Source of the DNA: Bacillus sp. FJAT-49736
GTDB lineage: Bacteria; Bacillota; Bacilli; Bacillales; Bacillaceae_C
Assembly (NCBI RefSeq): GCF_018343615.1
Contig: NZ_JAGYPI010000001.1
Coordinates: 1,009,846-1,072,949 of the forward strand
Length of the DNA stretch: 63,104 nt
Direction of reading: 5' to 3'
This document shows positions 45,280 to 54,318 of the stretch, in pieces; the first letter of the stretch is position 1; each line of letters opens with the position of its first letter. The notes under the pieces are model-generated. The model was not told the origin of the DNA and ran no database searches. It worked only from the letters and a program-made list of their open reading frames with translations. The translations under genes were made by a program, and so were the position numbers.

Positions 45280-45427
45280 GTAATAATTGTTTGTTTTTCG
45301 TATTAATCCTAATATAGACTTAGCTCGGGGCATCTTTTCTTAGGAAGAATATGATTCTATTAGCAAAAGTCAGGTCGTTACTAGGGTCTTTGTCTAAAAA
45401 AGCAACAATTTTTAAGAAAAGAGCCTT
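45280..45427 (-). repeat. MITE-like repeat, copy 3 (inverted)
   Basis: On the minus strand it starts AAGGCTCTTTTCTTAAAAATT and continues GCTTTTTTAGACAAAGACCC. It then shows CTAAGAAAAGATGCCCCGAG and ends in AAAAACAAACAATTATTAC. The inner third differs from copies 1 and 2. The rest of the 45224-45609 gap holds only the terminator and the helicase promoter region. Confidence 0.75.
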
Positions 45428-45609
45428 CTTATAAGAATATTTGGGTGAATTACTTTGAGATATGTATTTTGAAGCAAGGTTGTTTCTCTATCAAAACGGA
45501 ATCCGTAAGAACATTCTTAGTTCCTTCTTTCATTTACATTGGATTTTTAATCTGCTTCATTGTCATGTTAAAATAAAGGAATAAATTGATTGGAAGGGGG
45601 GATTGCTAA

Positions 45610-48600
45610 ATGGACATGAAAATAAACCAAAAGATGATTAAAGATAGGTGTGGCATCGTTTCCTTCAATCGCGGAGAGGCTTTTTATCGTGCAAAAAAGG
45701 TTCAATTAGAACATATTAGCTCCGATTATTGTAGAGCAACGGTTGAGGGAAAAGAAGATTTCCAAGTCATTCTTTATAAAGACGGAAAAGATCTGAAAGC
45801 AGAGTGCAGTTGTCCTAGTCTAGCTTCCTTCCAAAGAGATTGTCAGCATATTGCCGCTGTCCTCGTGGCGTTAAATGATTATCGACGAAAAGGGAACCAA
45901 TCTGCAATGGACGAAGATCAGAAGGATTCGTTGCAAAACCATGAACTAACCGCAAACTTGGTGGAACTCTTTAATTCTGAAAAGCGCTCTAGCTCCTACC
46001 GGAAACACTTTGAAAATCGGCATCCGCTGAAAGTAGAATTCCTTTGTAAACCCTATAGGAAAGACGGTGGGCATATAATTGGAATAGAGCTGAGGGTTAA
46101 TGGGATTAATGTCCAATCCATTCGTGAATTTTTATATAACGTTAAAGATAATAATTCTTTTCTACTTACCAAAACCTTTACATATGACCCTAGCCTTCAC
46201 TGTTTTTCAATGGAGGAGGATAAAGTAATACTCCGGCTTATAGAAATATGTAAAGATGAAAGGGTATATGCACAATCGCCTCGAATTCAACAGGAAGATT
46301 ATGCAACTATTTTACCTATACCACCATCTTCATGGAAATATATGAAGGAGTTGCTAAAACAGATTTCTTCAGTAAAGCTATATTATGATGGACAAGCGTT
46401 TTCGGGATTTGAAATATCGAAGGAAACCCTCCCATTACATTTTAGGTTTTCAGAACAGGCAGGGAATGATTATCAATTAACGGTACAGGGCTTTGAAAGA
46501 TTAGTTGTATTGGAAAGCTATCATTCCGTCTTATACAATGGAAAACTTATGGAGATGAGTGCCGAGGACTGTGAAAAACTAGTTTATATAAAAAAGATGC
46601 TTGAAGTATCTGAAACGAATGAAATTCCGATTCCCTCTGAGCAAATCTCTTTTTTTATGGAAAAAATTATACCGGCATTAAGACGAATTGGGCATGTCCA
46701 TTTGTCTGAAATGATCATGAATAACATAAATAAAACACCGCTAGTGGCAAAACTATATTTGGATCGCTTGAAAAATCGTCTGCTTGCGGGTTTGGAGTTT
46801 CATTATGAAAATATAGTTATTAACCCATTAGAACAAACGGAAAATCGGTTGAATTCATTTCTTATTAGAGATGTGGAAAAAGAAAATACAATTATCGAGT
46901 TTATGAAGGAAAGTGAATTTACAGAAACAGATGGCGGTTATTTCATGCATAATGAAGAACTGGAGTATCATTTTTTGCAGCATATCGTGCCGCAGCTTCA
47001 AAAGCATGTACAAATTTACGCTACGACATCTGTTCGAAATCGAATTTTTAGAGGGAATGCACGTCCCAGAATTCGAGTAAAAGCTCCACAGGAACGGATA
47101 AATTGGCTGGAATTCACATTTGAAATGGAAGGTTTTGTAGAGAAGGAAATCCGTGAGATCCTAATTGCTCTGGAGGAAAAACGGAAATACTATCGCTTAA
47201 AAAACGGTTCACTTTTTTCTCTGGAAACGAGGGAACTAGAGGAAATAAATCGATTTTTATATGGAATTCCAGCAGAAAAGGGAGATTTGGTATCCGGAAT
47301 TCAGCTCCCTATGATTCAAGGAATTCAGGCTTTGAGCTCGATTGACGATCAAAAGATGCTGGAGCTTGAAAAATCATTCCGGGATTTCTTGGAGAACATT
47401 TATAATCCAAACTTTAATAGCTTTACTGTTCCTGTGCAGGTCGAGTCTATTTTACGAAACTATCAGGTACATGGTTTTCAATGGATGAAAACTCTTGCAG
47501 CATACGGCTTTGGCGGAATACTAGCGGATGATATGGGACTGGGAAAAACATTGCAAAGCATCACATTTATTCTTTCCGAGCTGCCGATTATTCGGAAGGA
47601 AAAACTCCCTGTTCTAATTGTTTGCCCATCCTCCTTAACGTATAACTGGCTGAGTGAAATGATGAAATTTGCCCCGGAGATTCAGGCGGTTGTAATGGAT
47701 GGAAATAAAAAAGATAGACAGAATATCCAAAAGTCAGTCATAGAAGTCGATGTAATAATCACATCCTATCCATTACTACGAAGTGATGTCCATTGGTATG
47801 AAAATACGGCGTTTCACACAATATTTTTCGATGAGGCACAAGCCTTTAAAAATCCAGTAACACAAACAGCAAAAGCAGTGAAAAAGTTACAAGCAAATTA
47901 CCGATTTGCACTTACGGGGACACCGATAGAAAATTCACTCGAGGAGCTTTGGTCCATTTTTCATGTCGTATTTCCTGATTTGTTTCACGGAATAAAGGAA
48001 TATAGCAATCTTACAAGAAAAACGATTGCCAGGCGGATTCGACCATTTTTACTACGAAGGATGAAGGAGGATGTCTTAGATGAACTGCCGGAAAAAACGC
48101 AGGAACTGGCTTCATCTGAAATGCTCCCTGATCAGAAAAAGCTGTATGCCGCATACTTAGCAAAGCTGCGCCATGATACATTAAAGCATCTAGATAAAGA
48201 TACGATACGGAAAAACAAAATCAAAATATTAGCTGGTATAACAAGGTTACGGCAAATATGTTGTCATCCGGCATTATTTGTTGATGGTTATAAAGGAAAA
48301 TCAGCCAAATTTGAGCAACTATTACAAATAATAGAAGAGTCTAAGGATGCTGGAAGAAGATTGTTAATTTTCTCGCAGTTTACGAAAATGCTGTCGTTAA
48401 TCGGCAGAGAACTAGCGAATAGGGGACTACCATTTTATTATCTGGATGGGCAAACTCCATCAGAAAAACGAGTAGAAATATGTAATCAATTTAATGCTGG
48501 CGGACGTGATTTGTTTTTGATTTCCTTGAAAGCTGGAGGAACTGGACTTAATTTAACCGGTGCAGATACGGTGATATTATATGATACATGGTGGAATCCT

Positions 48601-48813
48601 GCTGTAGAGGAGCAAGCAGCTGACCGGGCACATCGGATTGGCCAGCAAAATGCAGTACAAGTAATTAAGCTAATTGCCCGCGGGACGATTGAAGAGAAAA
48701 TAAATGAGCTGCAGGAGAAAAAGAAACATTTGATAGAAGAAATAATTAGTCCGGATGAAAAAGTTTCCTCTGGTTTAACGGAAGAGGATATTCGAGAGAT
48801 TTTAATGATATAA
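45610..48813 (+). CDS. SWIM zinc-finger SNF2-family helicase
   Basis: 1067 residues. A SWIM zinc finger near 70-90 (AECSCPSLASFQRDCQHIAA) is followed by a DUF3670-like/bacterial SNF2-associated middle region (about 130-600). The SNF2 ATPase domain has ILADDMGLGKTLQSI (Walker A, about 635-649), FFDEAQAFKNP (about 738-748) and LTGTPIENSLEELWS. Helicase C has LDGQTPSEKR, SLKAGGTGLNLTGAD and AADRAHRIGQ. It resembles B. subtilis YwqA. Such proteins move along DNA in repair or transcription recycling; the role here is unproven. ATG 45610 follows GGAAGGGGGGATT. Single gene with a strong terminator. Confidence 0.92.
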   Translation: MDMKINQKMIKDRCGIVSFNRGEAFYRAKKVQLEHISSDYCRATVEGKEDFQVILYKDGKDLKAECSCPSLASFQRDCQHIAAVLVALNDYRRKGNQSAMDEDQKDSLQNHELTANLVELFNSEKRSSSYRKHFENRHPLKVEFLCKPYRKDGGHIIGIELRVNGINVQSIREFLYNVKDNNSFLLTKTFTYDPSLHCFSMEEDKVILRLIEICKDERVYAQSPRIQQEDYATILPIPPSSWKYMKELLKQISSVKLYYDGQAFSGFEISKETLPLHFRFSEQAGNDYQLTVQGFERLVVLESYHSVLYNGKLMEMSAEDCEKLVYIKKMLEVSETNEIPIPSEQISFFMEKIIPALRRIGHVHLSEMIMNNINKTPLVAKLYLDRLKNRLLAGLEFHYENIVINPLEQTENRLNSFLIRDVEKENTIIEFMKESEFTETDGGYFMHNEELEYHFLQHIVPQLQKHVQIYATTSVRNRIFRGNARPRIRVKAPQERINWLEFTFEMEGFVEKEIREILIALEEKRKYYRLKNGSLFSLETRELEEINRFLYGIPAEKGDLVSGIQLPMIQGIQALSSIDDQKMLELEKSFRDFLENIYNPNFNSFTVPVQVESILRNYQVHGFQWMKTLAAYGFGGILADDMGLGKTLQSITFILSELPIIRKEKLPVLIVCPSSLTYNWLSEMMKFAPEIQAVVMDGNKKDRQNIQKSVIEVDVIITSYPLLRSDVHWYENTAFHTIFFDEAQAFKNPVTQTAKAVKKLQANYRFALTGTPIENSLEELWSIFHVVFPDLFHGIKEYSNLTRKTIARRIRPFLLRRMKEDVLDELPEKTQELASSEMLPDQKKLYAAYLAKLRHDTLKHLDKDTIRKNKIKILAGITRLRQICCHPALFVDGYKGKSAKFEQLLQIIEESKDAGRRLLIFSQFTKMLSLIGRELANRGLPFYYLDGQTPSEKRVEICNQFNAGGRDLFLISLKAGGTGLNLTGADTVILYDTWWNPAVEEQAADRAHRIGQQNAVQVIKLIARGTIEEKINELQEKKKHLIEEIISPDEKVSSGLTEEDIREILMI

Positions 48814-48831
48814 AAGTTGGTCACTTAGGTT

Positions 48832-48874
48832 TAAAAGCAGCGCTTATCTTTTCGGAGCGCTGCTTTTATTTTTG
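48832..48874 (+). terminator. Hairpin terminator
   Basis: AAAAGCAGCGCT pairs with AGCGCTGCTTTT, followed by ATTTTTG, after the helicase gene. Confidence 0.9.
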
Positions 48875-48876
48875 TA

Positions 48877-49060
48877 AGAGGACAGAGAATCCCATATTTA
48901 ATATCAAAATACACAATTAGAAAGGCGAAGAGGACACTGAGTCCGTAATTGAATTAAAAGCATAAGGAAATCAGATCTTTTTTGATTAATAACGGAACGT
49001 GTGTCCGCAAACATAAGAAAATATGCTGTTATGTCATAGATAGAAGAACCAGTGTCCCTG
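48877..49060. repeat. Dispersed GGACA/TGTCC element, copy D
   Basis: Units GAGGACAGAGAATCCCAT, GAGGACACTGAGTCCGTAAT, AATAACGGAACGTGTGTCCGC and GAACCAGTGTCCCTG. Two face each way, as in copies A-C. Confidence 0.6.
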
Positions 49061-49236
49061 AAAATACATCGTAATAGCAGCAAGTGAAAATGGAGATGTA
49101 TTTTCACCATGCATCTCGTTAAATTTATTTTTTTACTTTTAAGTTTACATAATCGATTTATTGTTAACATGAATGATGACTTAACTTAAATTTTAATAAA
49201 TACAAAATTTTTGTTTAATTGATTGGAAAAATTTGA

Positions 49237-49261
49237 TATAATTTATGTGAAATATTTCACA
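49237..49261 (+). promoter_or_regulatory. Rex/Fnr-like palindrome over a -10 box
   Basis: TATAAT at 49237-49242 is followed by TGTGAAATATTTCACA (49246-49261), a perfect 16-base palindrome. It matches the TGTGA-N6-TCACA pattern of Fnr/CRP and the TTGTGAA-N4-TTCACAA pattern of Rex. Its place over the likely transcription start suggests repression, so Rex is the better guess. It lies 64 bases before the epimerase gene. Confidence 0.6.
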
Positions 49262-49324
49262 AATATTAGCGGGTTAAATTTGTTTTTTACCCAAGTAATT
49301 AACTCAGAAAGCGGGGAAATGTGT

Positions 49325-50212
49325 ATGCGAAGGAAAATTATATTGGCAGGTGGTACCGGTTTCATTGGCACATTTTTTCAACAGAAGTTTCGAGAGTTAG
49401 ATTATGATGTAAAAATTATATCCAGGCAGTTTTCCCATATCCCATGGGATGATCACCCTAGGATAATAGATGCATTGGAAGATGCAGAAATGCTTATAAA
49501 TCTTGCAGGTAAATCAGTTGATTGCCGATATAATGAGAAAAACAAGGAAGAAATTTTACGTTCCCGTACGGAAACAACGAAGATATTAGGAAATGCAATC
49601 TTGAAGTGTAAAAATCCTCCAAAACTCTGGATCAATTCAAGTACAGCAACCATTTACAGACATGCGGAGGATCGGCCGATGACAGAAGCGGAAGGAGAAA
49701 TTGGTAGCGGATTTTCCGTAAATGTTGCAAAAGAATGGGAGAAGGCATTCTTTGATTTTCAGTTACCTAGCACAAGGCAAATTGCTTTAAGAATTGCTAT
49801 CGTATTAGGAGAACACGGTGGTGTAATCGTTCCATTTAAAAATTTAGTCCGTTTTGGACTTGGAGGCGTGCAGGGGCCAGGAACGCAAAAATTCAGCTGG
49901 ATTCATATAGAAGATATTTTTGACGTTATTCGTTTTTTACAAAAAAGAGAAGATTTGAGCGGAGTATTTAATTGTTCATCTCCTAATCCGGTAACCAATC
50001 GGGAGTTAATGTCATTGTTACGTAAAGCAATGAACCGAAATTTTGGCCTGCCAACCCCTAAATGGATGCTGGAAGCGGGAGCTGTTCTAATGAAGACAGA
50101 AACAGAGCTTATATTGAAAAGTCGCTGGGTCATCCCTGAAAGATTAGAGAAGGAAGGCTATGTATTTACTTATAGAAAATTAGAGGATGCACTAAAGCAA
50201 ATCATAAAATAA
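49325..50212 (+). CDS. yfhF: TIGR01777-family epimerase/SDR protein (YfhF-like)
   Basis: A 295-residue Rossmann-fold protein. The NAD(P) loop GGTGFIGTFF is at about residues 9-18, with INLAGKSVDCRY near 60, SSTATIY with the SDR Tyr, and the family-specific GVIVPFKNLVRFGLGGVQGPGTQKFSWIHIEDI. The C-terminal TPKWMLEAGAVLMKTETELI matches DUF1731. It is related to B. subtilis YfhF and E. coli YfcH; the reaction is unknown. ATG 49325 follows AAGCGGGGAAAT; upstream in-frame codons overlap the proposed promoter. The stop TAA overlaps a repeat fragment (50210). Confidence 0.88.
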   Translation: MRRKIILAGGTGFIGTFFQQKFRELDYDVKIISRQFSHIPWDDHPRIIDALEDAEMLINLAGKSVDCRYNEKNKEEILRSRTETTKILGNAILKCKNPPKLWINSSTATIYRHAEDRPMTEAEGEIGSGFSVNVAKEWEKAFFDFQLPSTRQIALRIAIVLGEHGGVIVPFKNLVRFGLGGVQGPGTQKFSWIHIEDIFDVIRFLQKREDLSGVFNCSSPNPVTNRELMSLLRKAMNRNFGLPTPKWMLEAGAVLMKTETELILKSRWVIPERLEKEGYVFTYRKLEDALKQIIK

Positions 50213-50245
50213 GGCTCTTTTCTTAAACTTTGTTGCTTTTTCAGC
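50210..50245 (+). repeat. Solo end fragment of MITE-like repeat
   Basis: TAAGGCTCTTTTCTTAAACTT followed by TGTTGCTTTTTCAG matches the first 35 bases of copies 1-3 almost exactly. The remainder of the element is absent. It supplies the stop codon of the epimerase gene. Confidence 0.7.
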
Positions 50246-50347
50246 GGGAAATCTATGGAACTAAGCATGAGAATCACTTTCACAATGTGATTGTTAATGA
50301 TGCTGGGGGAGCATGGTTGAAAATACTCGAAGAGGAGAACTCAACTT

Positions 50348-50785
50348 ATGGAAATAAGAAAACCAAACGATTCGGAACATAAAAAGGTTTTATCACTTTC
50401 ACCACAAGCCCTATTCGATGGAACATTAGGCGAGGTAAAACCGTCAGATGAAAAAGTCAAACTACTTATTGAACCATTATTGCAAAAAGGGAGCTATTAT
50501 TTAATAGCAACTGAAGGCGATATTCTAATGGGTTGGATTCTTATAGGAACAAGTAAAGACCACTTTACAGAAAAGAAATACGGCTTTATTTATGAGTTGT
50601 TTGTGTTAGAAGAATTTAGAAGAAATGGAGTTTCAAAACGATTGATGGAGACTGGTATCGAACATCTTAAACAAGATGGATATTCAGAGGTTCGTTTAAG
50701 TGTATATGCAGGAAATCACGCAATTAAACTGTATGAAAAATTGGGATTCAAAAATAAATTCATTACAATGAGTTTGCCCATATAA
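50348..50785 (+). CDS. GNAT-family N-acetyltransferase
   Basis: A compact 145-residue GNAT. Beta-4 YGFIYELFVLEEFR is followed by the acetyl-CoA loop RNGVSKRLMETGIEHL (about residues 94-109), then VRLSVYAGNHAIKLYEKLGFK, the classic C-terminal motif. Substrate unknown. ATG 50348 follows AAGAGGAGAAC. Single gene. Confidence 0.88.
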   Translation: MEIRKPNDSEHKKVLSLSPQALFDGTLGEVKPSDEKVKLLIEPLLQKGSYYLIATEGDILMGWILIGTSKDHFTEKKYGFIYELFVLEEFRRNGVSKRLMETGIEHLKQDGYSEVRLSVYAGNHAIKLYEKLGFKNKFITMSLPI

Positions 50786-51148
50786 ATCAACTATCTTTAT
50801 TTAAAAAGCAAATAGGCTTGTTTATGGAGAATTGGGGAACCAAGAAAAATGGTTTCCCAACATTTTATCGGAAAATCAATATTAAAACATTAACAGAGTC
50901 TAAATAAAAAGGATTTTTGTAATAAATGCCGAATGTTATTTATCAAGAAACAAATGGAATAAATGTTTGGCTTTTTGGCAAGAAATGAATGGACTGATTA
51001 TCATTTTTAGCTTTAATAATTCGTATTGTTATTTGTCGAAAAAAACTTTTTCGTAAACGTTTGCAAATAAATATATTACATGCTAATATAAAAATACGAA
51101 CATATGTTTCTTATCTTTAAAAAATTTAAAAAATGAGGTGCAAAGAAT
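50786..51148. other. Intergenic region, 363 bp
   Basis: No ORF with a ribosome site. The right part holds the promoter/cre candidate at 51051-51089. The left part is AT-rich without a clear terminator for the GNAT gene. Confidence 0.4.
51051..51089 (+). promoter_or_regulatory. Sigma-A promoter with cre-like site
   Basis: TTGCAA (51061-51066), 17 bases, then TAATAT (51084-51089). TCGTAAACGTTTGCAA (51051-51066) overlaps the -35 and fits the CcpA cre consensus with one mismatch. It would place the PhnB-like gene under carbon control. Confidence 0.5.
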
Positions 51149-51568
51149 ATGGTTATTGGAATCTATCCTTACTTAGTAACAAATGGAAATGGTCAAGAAG
51201 CAGTAAAGTTTTATCAAGATGCTTTCGATGCAGAGGTTTTGGATCTTAAAACATTCGGGGATATGCCGGACAATCCAGAACATCCAACTCCTGCAGAAGC
51301 AAAAAATCTTGTATTAAATGCACATCTTAAAATTGGAAATTCCGATTTCATGATCTCGGATACCTTCCCAGGACAGCCACATAAAATTGGAGATCACGTG
51401 ACTATTGCGGTTACTATAAGCACAGTGGAAAAATCACAAGAAGTGTTTGAAAAGCTTCAACAAGGCGGTAATGTAATAATGCCATTACAGCAAACTTTTT
51501 GGAGTCCTTCTTACGGTCAAGTTGTAGATAAATATGGAGTAACTTGGCAGGTTTCCACCCAGGGTTAG
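51149..51568 (+). CDS. PhnB-like VOC-fold protein
   Basis: 139 residues of the PhnB/YjdN (glyoxalase-like, 3-demethylubiquinone methyltransferase-like) family. Landmarks are YLVTNGNGQEAVKFYQDAFD, HLKIGNSDFMISDTFPGQ, HVTIAVTISTVEKSQEVFEK and FWSPSYGQVVDKYGVTWQV, the typical end. The function is unsettled in the family. ATG 51149 follows GAGGTGCAAAG. It lies ahead of an SRPBCC gene, a pairing common in Bacillus. Confidence 0.88.
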   Translation: MVIGIYPYLVTNGNGQEAVKFYQDAFDAEVLDLKTFGDMPDNPEHPTPAEAKNLVLNAHLKIGNSDFMISDTFPGQPHKIGDHVTIAVTISTVEKSQEVFEKLQQGGNVIMPLQQTFWSPSYGQVVDKYGVTWQVSTQG

Positions 51569-51672
51569 GTGAGAAAGGGATATAAAATAAAATAATAATA
51601 CATTACATATAGGCTGTATTGACAGCCTATTTTTATTACAACAAAAATGTTATTTAAAGGAGAGTGAATAAT

Positions 51673-52164
51673 ATGCTAGCTGAGATTGAAAAGACAAATT
51701 CTGGTTATACTGCTGTTTTTAAACGAATGTTGGATCAATCAGTAGCGGAAGTTTGGGCTGCTTTAACGGAAAATGGAAAGCTGCAAAATTGGTTTTCTAA
51801 TTTGCAGACAGTGGATCTCAGAAAAGGCGGGACCATTAAATTTAATATGAATGATGGATCAGGGGAATCCATCGACATGAAAATTACGGACTTTCAAAAA
51901 GACAGTGTGTTGGAATATGAATGGGGAGAAGGCGTTGTTCGCTTTGAACTATCCACTCATTCAAATGGAACTCAGCTATTATTAAAGGATTTTTTTCCGG
52001 TTTTAAATGATCATACTGCAAAGGATATCTCAGGATGGCATATTTGTCTGGATGTCTTGGTATCCTTATTAAATGGAGTGAAAATTGACTTCTCTATGGA
52101 GGAATGGAACAAGGTATATGAAATATATAAAGCGGAAATGGAACAATTAATGGTAAGCTATTAG
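51673..52164 (+). CDS. SRPBCC (AHSA1-like) protein
   Basis: 163 residues with the START-like helix-grip fold of AHSA1/CalC proteins: LDQSVAEVWAALTENGKLQNWF, GGTIKFNM, VLEYEWGEGVVRFEL and HICLDVLVSLLNG. These bind hydrophobic ligands or act as Hsp90-activator relatives; the role here is unknown. ATG 51673 follows AAAGGAGAGTG. A terminator stem (AAGCGTATGTA / TACATACGCTT, 52285-52309) with a T-run lies 120 bases downstream. Confidence 0.85.
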   Translation: MLAEIEKTNSGYTAVFKRMLDQSVAEVWAALTENGKLQNWFSNLQTVDLRKGGTIKFNMNDGSGESIDMKITDFQKDSVLEYEWGEGVVRFELSTHSNGTQLLLKDFFPVLNDHTAKDISGWHICLDVLVSLLNGVKIDFSMEEWNKVYEIYKAEMEQLMVSY

Positions 52165-52481
52165 GAGTTTGCCAATAACGAAAAAACACATTTAAATATT
52201 TTTCCATCCTTGTCCTTTACCATTATTTTGAGAATGCATATTTTATAGTAATCCGCGACCAATTCATAAAGGCACCTCCAATTGAAGCGTATGTATTTTA
52301 CATACGCTTTTTTTCTTTCCAATCCTTAATTCAGCAATCGTTATACCTAAGCAAAGCAGTTTATCCTGAAAAATTTCACATAAAGATAAATGTTTGTCTA
52401 TACGTTTTTTTTCTACTTACATAATTTATTTGTATAGATTGTTTTTACAATCTTATTGGTATCAAGGAGGTGACTTGAGCT
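52165..52481. other. Intergenic region with terminator
   Basis: It contains the hairpin AAGCGTATGTA-TTT-TACATACGCTT plus T-run (52285-52315), which ends the SRPBCC gene. AT-rich sequence leading to the sporulation microprotein follows. No confident sporulation promoter was found by eye. Confidence 0.6.
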
Positions 52482-52619
52482 ATGTGTGGTGGATGCGGAT
52501 ATGGTTACTATGGAGGCTACGGCTATGGCGGCGGTTACGGCGCTGGCGCTGGCTTCGCATTAATCGTTGTATTGTTTATCCTATTGATTATCGTTGGTAC
52601 AGCTTTTGTAAGATGGTAA
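52482..52619 (+). CDS. YjcZ-family sporulation microprotein
   Basis: 45 residues. The Cys/Gly/Tyr-rich head [20 protein letters not shown] is followed by one membrane helix [20 protein letters not shown] and the VRW end. This is the standard YjcZ/YhfM-like spore microprotein layout. It starts at ATG 52482, eight bases after AAGGAGGTGA, a perfect ribosome site. Expected to sit in forespore or spore membranes. It is followed by a terminator (AAAGGGCAGA / TTCTGTCCTTT, 52653-52676). Confidence 0.9.
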   Translation: MCGGCGYGYYGGYGYGGGYGAGAGFALIVVLFILLIIVGTAFVRW

Positions 52620-52651
52620 AATAATCAATGGAAACATTCCGGTAATGTACA

Positions 52652-52688
52652 GTAAAGGGCAGATATCTTTCTGTCCTTTATTTTTTGA
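52652..52688 (+). terminator. Hairpin terminator after yjcZ-like gene
   Basis: TAAAGGGCAGA pairs with TTCTGTCCTTTA and is followed by six T residues. It overlaps the 3' end of the minus-strand small ORF at 52678. Confidence 0.8.
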
Positions 52689-52785
52689 AAATAGATGGAT
52701 CACCAAAAAAACTCCACAAAATAATATTTAAAATAATCGTTAATCCAATGCTGACTATAATCGAAATGAGCAAACTTTTAAGCAA
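52678..52785 (-). CDS. Candidate 35-residue membrane microprotein
   Basis: A TTG start at 52785, seven bases after AAAGGAGTG. It encodes LLKSLLISIIVSIGLTIILN followed by IILWSFFGDPSIFKK: one membrane helix with a basic tail. The good ribosome site and the hydrophobic profile support it, but the size allows chance. It converges with the yjcZ-like gene. Confidence 0.45.
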   Translation of the reverse strand: MLKSLLISIIVSIGLTIILNIILWSFFGDPSIFKK

Positions 52786-53030
52786 TGTCTTTCACTCCTT
52801 TCATATATATTAGTAAAAACCAAAGTATTCTATACATAATCTAGTAAAATAGTACGGAAAAAGAAATAAAAATGTCGAATATTAACAGAAAATTTAGTAT
52901 ATAACGACTATTGAAATTGTTTTTATGTGGTGATAGAGTAATACGAAACAGTAATAAAGAACTTATTTTGAAAGGGGGACGGATTATTAGATTTATTTAT
53001 AGCTATTAAAAGAATAATAGGAGGGATAAA

Positions 53031-54215
53031 ATGCTGAATCAGCCCGTAATTGCGACCATGCTTATTTTAGCATTAGTTTCAGTAGGAGAAATTGTTTCTA
53101 TCATTTCAAGAGCAAGAATCCCAATGTTATTGGTTGTGTTAGTTGGTTATCTAACCTTTGTTTGGACAGGCATTTTTCCTTCCAATATTGTGGAGAAATC
53201 AACCTTCGCAGCTGTTGGCGCAGTATTGACAGCACCGCTTATTGTCCACATGGGAACGTTAATTCCATTAAAGGTAATGAAGAAACAAATTAAAGCAGTC
53301 ATCATTGCTTTATCAGGTGTCATTGTCTCATCTCTACTTATACTTCTATTTGTTACTCTATTCTTTGATTATAAAACAGCCGTTTCTGGGGTTGGACCAT
53401 TAACGGGTGGAATTATAGCCTTCATCGTTACTACTACCGAATTAAAAAGGCTAGGACTTGTTGCATTAATAACGGTTCCAGTCTTAGTCATGGCTTTTCA
53501 AGGTTTAATTGGGATGCCATTGGCTGCTAATCTTCTCAGAAAACATGCTTTAAAACTCCGCAATGCAATGGATGCAGGTACTTACGTTGCTGCTACAGCA
53601 GAAGCAGTCTCTGATCAACCATCCATAAGTAATTCCAAATCAGTTGCAAAAGCAAAGAAATATAATTTTAACAGTAATATTATTTTATTATTCAAGTTAT
53701 TTTTTGGCGGGGCTCTCGCTATTATGTTAGATAAATGGACAGGTATTAACTATAGTTTATGGTGCCTCGCACTAGGTTTAATTGGTACAAAGGTAAAATT
53801 CTATCAGGATAATATGATGGAACGCGCTAATTCTTTTACCGTTGGAATGCTTGGAATTATCTTTATCGTAATCTCCTCCATGAATGGTATTACCTTTAAA
53901 ATGTTTGTAGGCTACTTACCGCAAGTAATTACCATTCTTGGAATAGGAACCATTGGGATTATAATTGGAGGATTTACAGCATCCAAGCTATTAAAATGGG
54001 ATCCTTTTAAAGGAATTCCGGTAGCACTAACAGCTTTGTTCGGCTTTCCTGGAGATTATTTGCTATGCGAGGAAGTAAGCCGTAGTGTAGCTCGCAATGA
54101 AAAGGAGCAAAAGCAAATATTTGATGAAATTCTAACTCCGATGTTAATTGGCGGCTTTACAACCGTTACGATTGCGTCTGTCATTATTGCAGGAATTTTA
54201 GTGAAAACACTATAG
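53031..54215 (+). CDS. Polytopic membrane transporter, unassigned family
   Basis: 394 residues with about 10-11 membrane helices. TGGIIAFIVTTTELKRLGLV and ALTALFGFPGDYLLCEEVSR are the most conserved-looking loops, with re-entrant character as in glutamate:Na+ symporters. It is the first gene of a unit with an M20 amidohydrolase (104 bases on) and an amidohydrolase. It probably takes up their substrate, such as an acylated amino acid or small peptide. That function is inference from context. ATG 53031 follows AGGAGGGATAAA. Confidence 0.75.
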   Translation: MLNQPVIATMLILALVSVGEIVSIISRARIPMLLVVLVGYLTFVWTGIFPSNIVEKSTFAAVGAVLTAPLIVHMGTLIPLKVMKKQIKAVIIALSGVIVSSLLILLFVTLFFDYKTAVSGVGPLTGGIIAFIVTTTELKRLGLVALITVPVLVMAFQGLIGMPLAANLLRKHALKLRNAMDAGTYVAATAEAVSDQPSISNSKSVAKAKKYNFNSNIILLFKLFFGGALAIMLDKWTGINYSLWCLALGLIGTKVKFYQDNMMERANSFTVGMLGIIFIVISSMNGITFKMFVGYLPQVITILGIGTIGIIIGGFTASKLLKWDPFKGIPVALTALFGFPGDYLLCEEVSRSVARNEKEQKQIFDEILTPMLIGGFTTVTIASVIIAGILVKTL

Positions 54216-54318
54216 GTTTAGTTTGTTTACAAAATGATAGATAAATATTCTGTTAGTCGACCTTGATTCATTTTAATCCATGGATCAAGGTTTACATAAA
54301 TGCTAGGAGGAATGGTAA

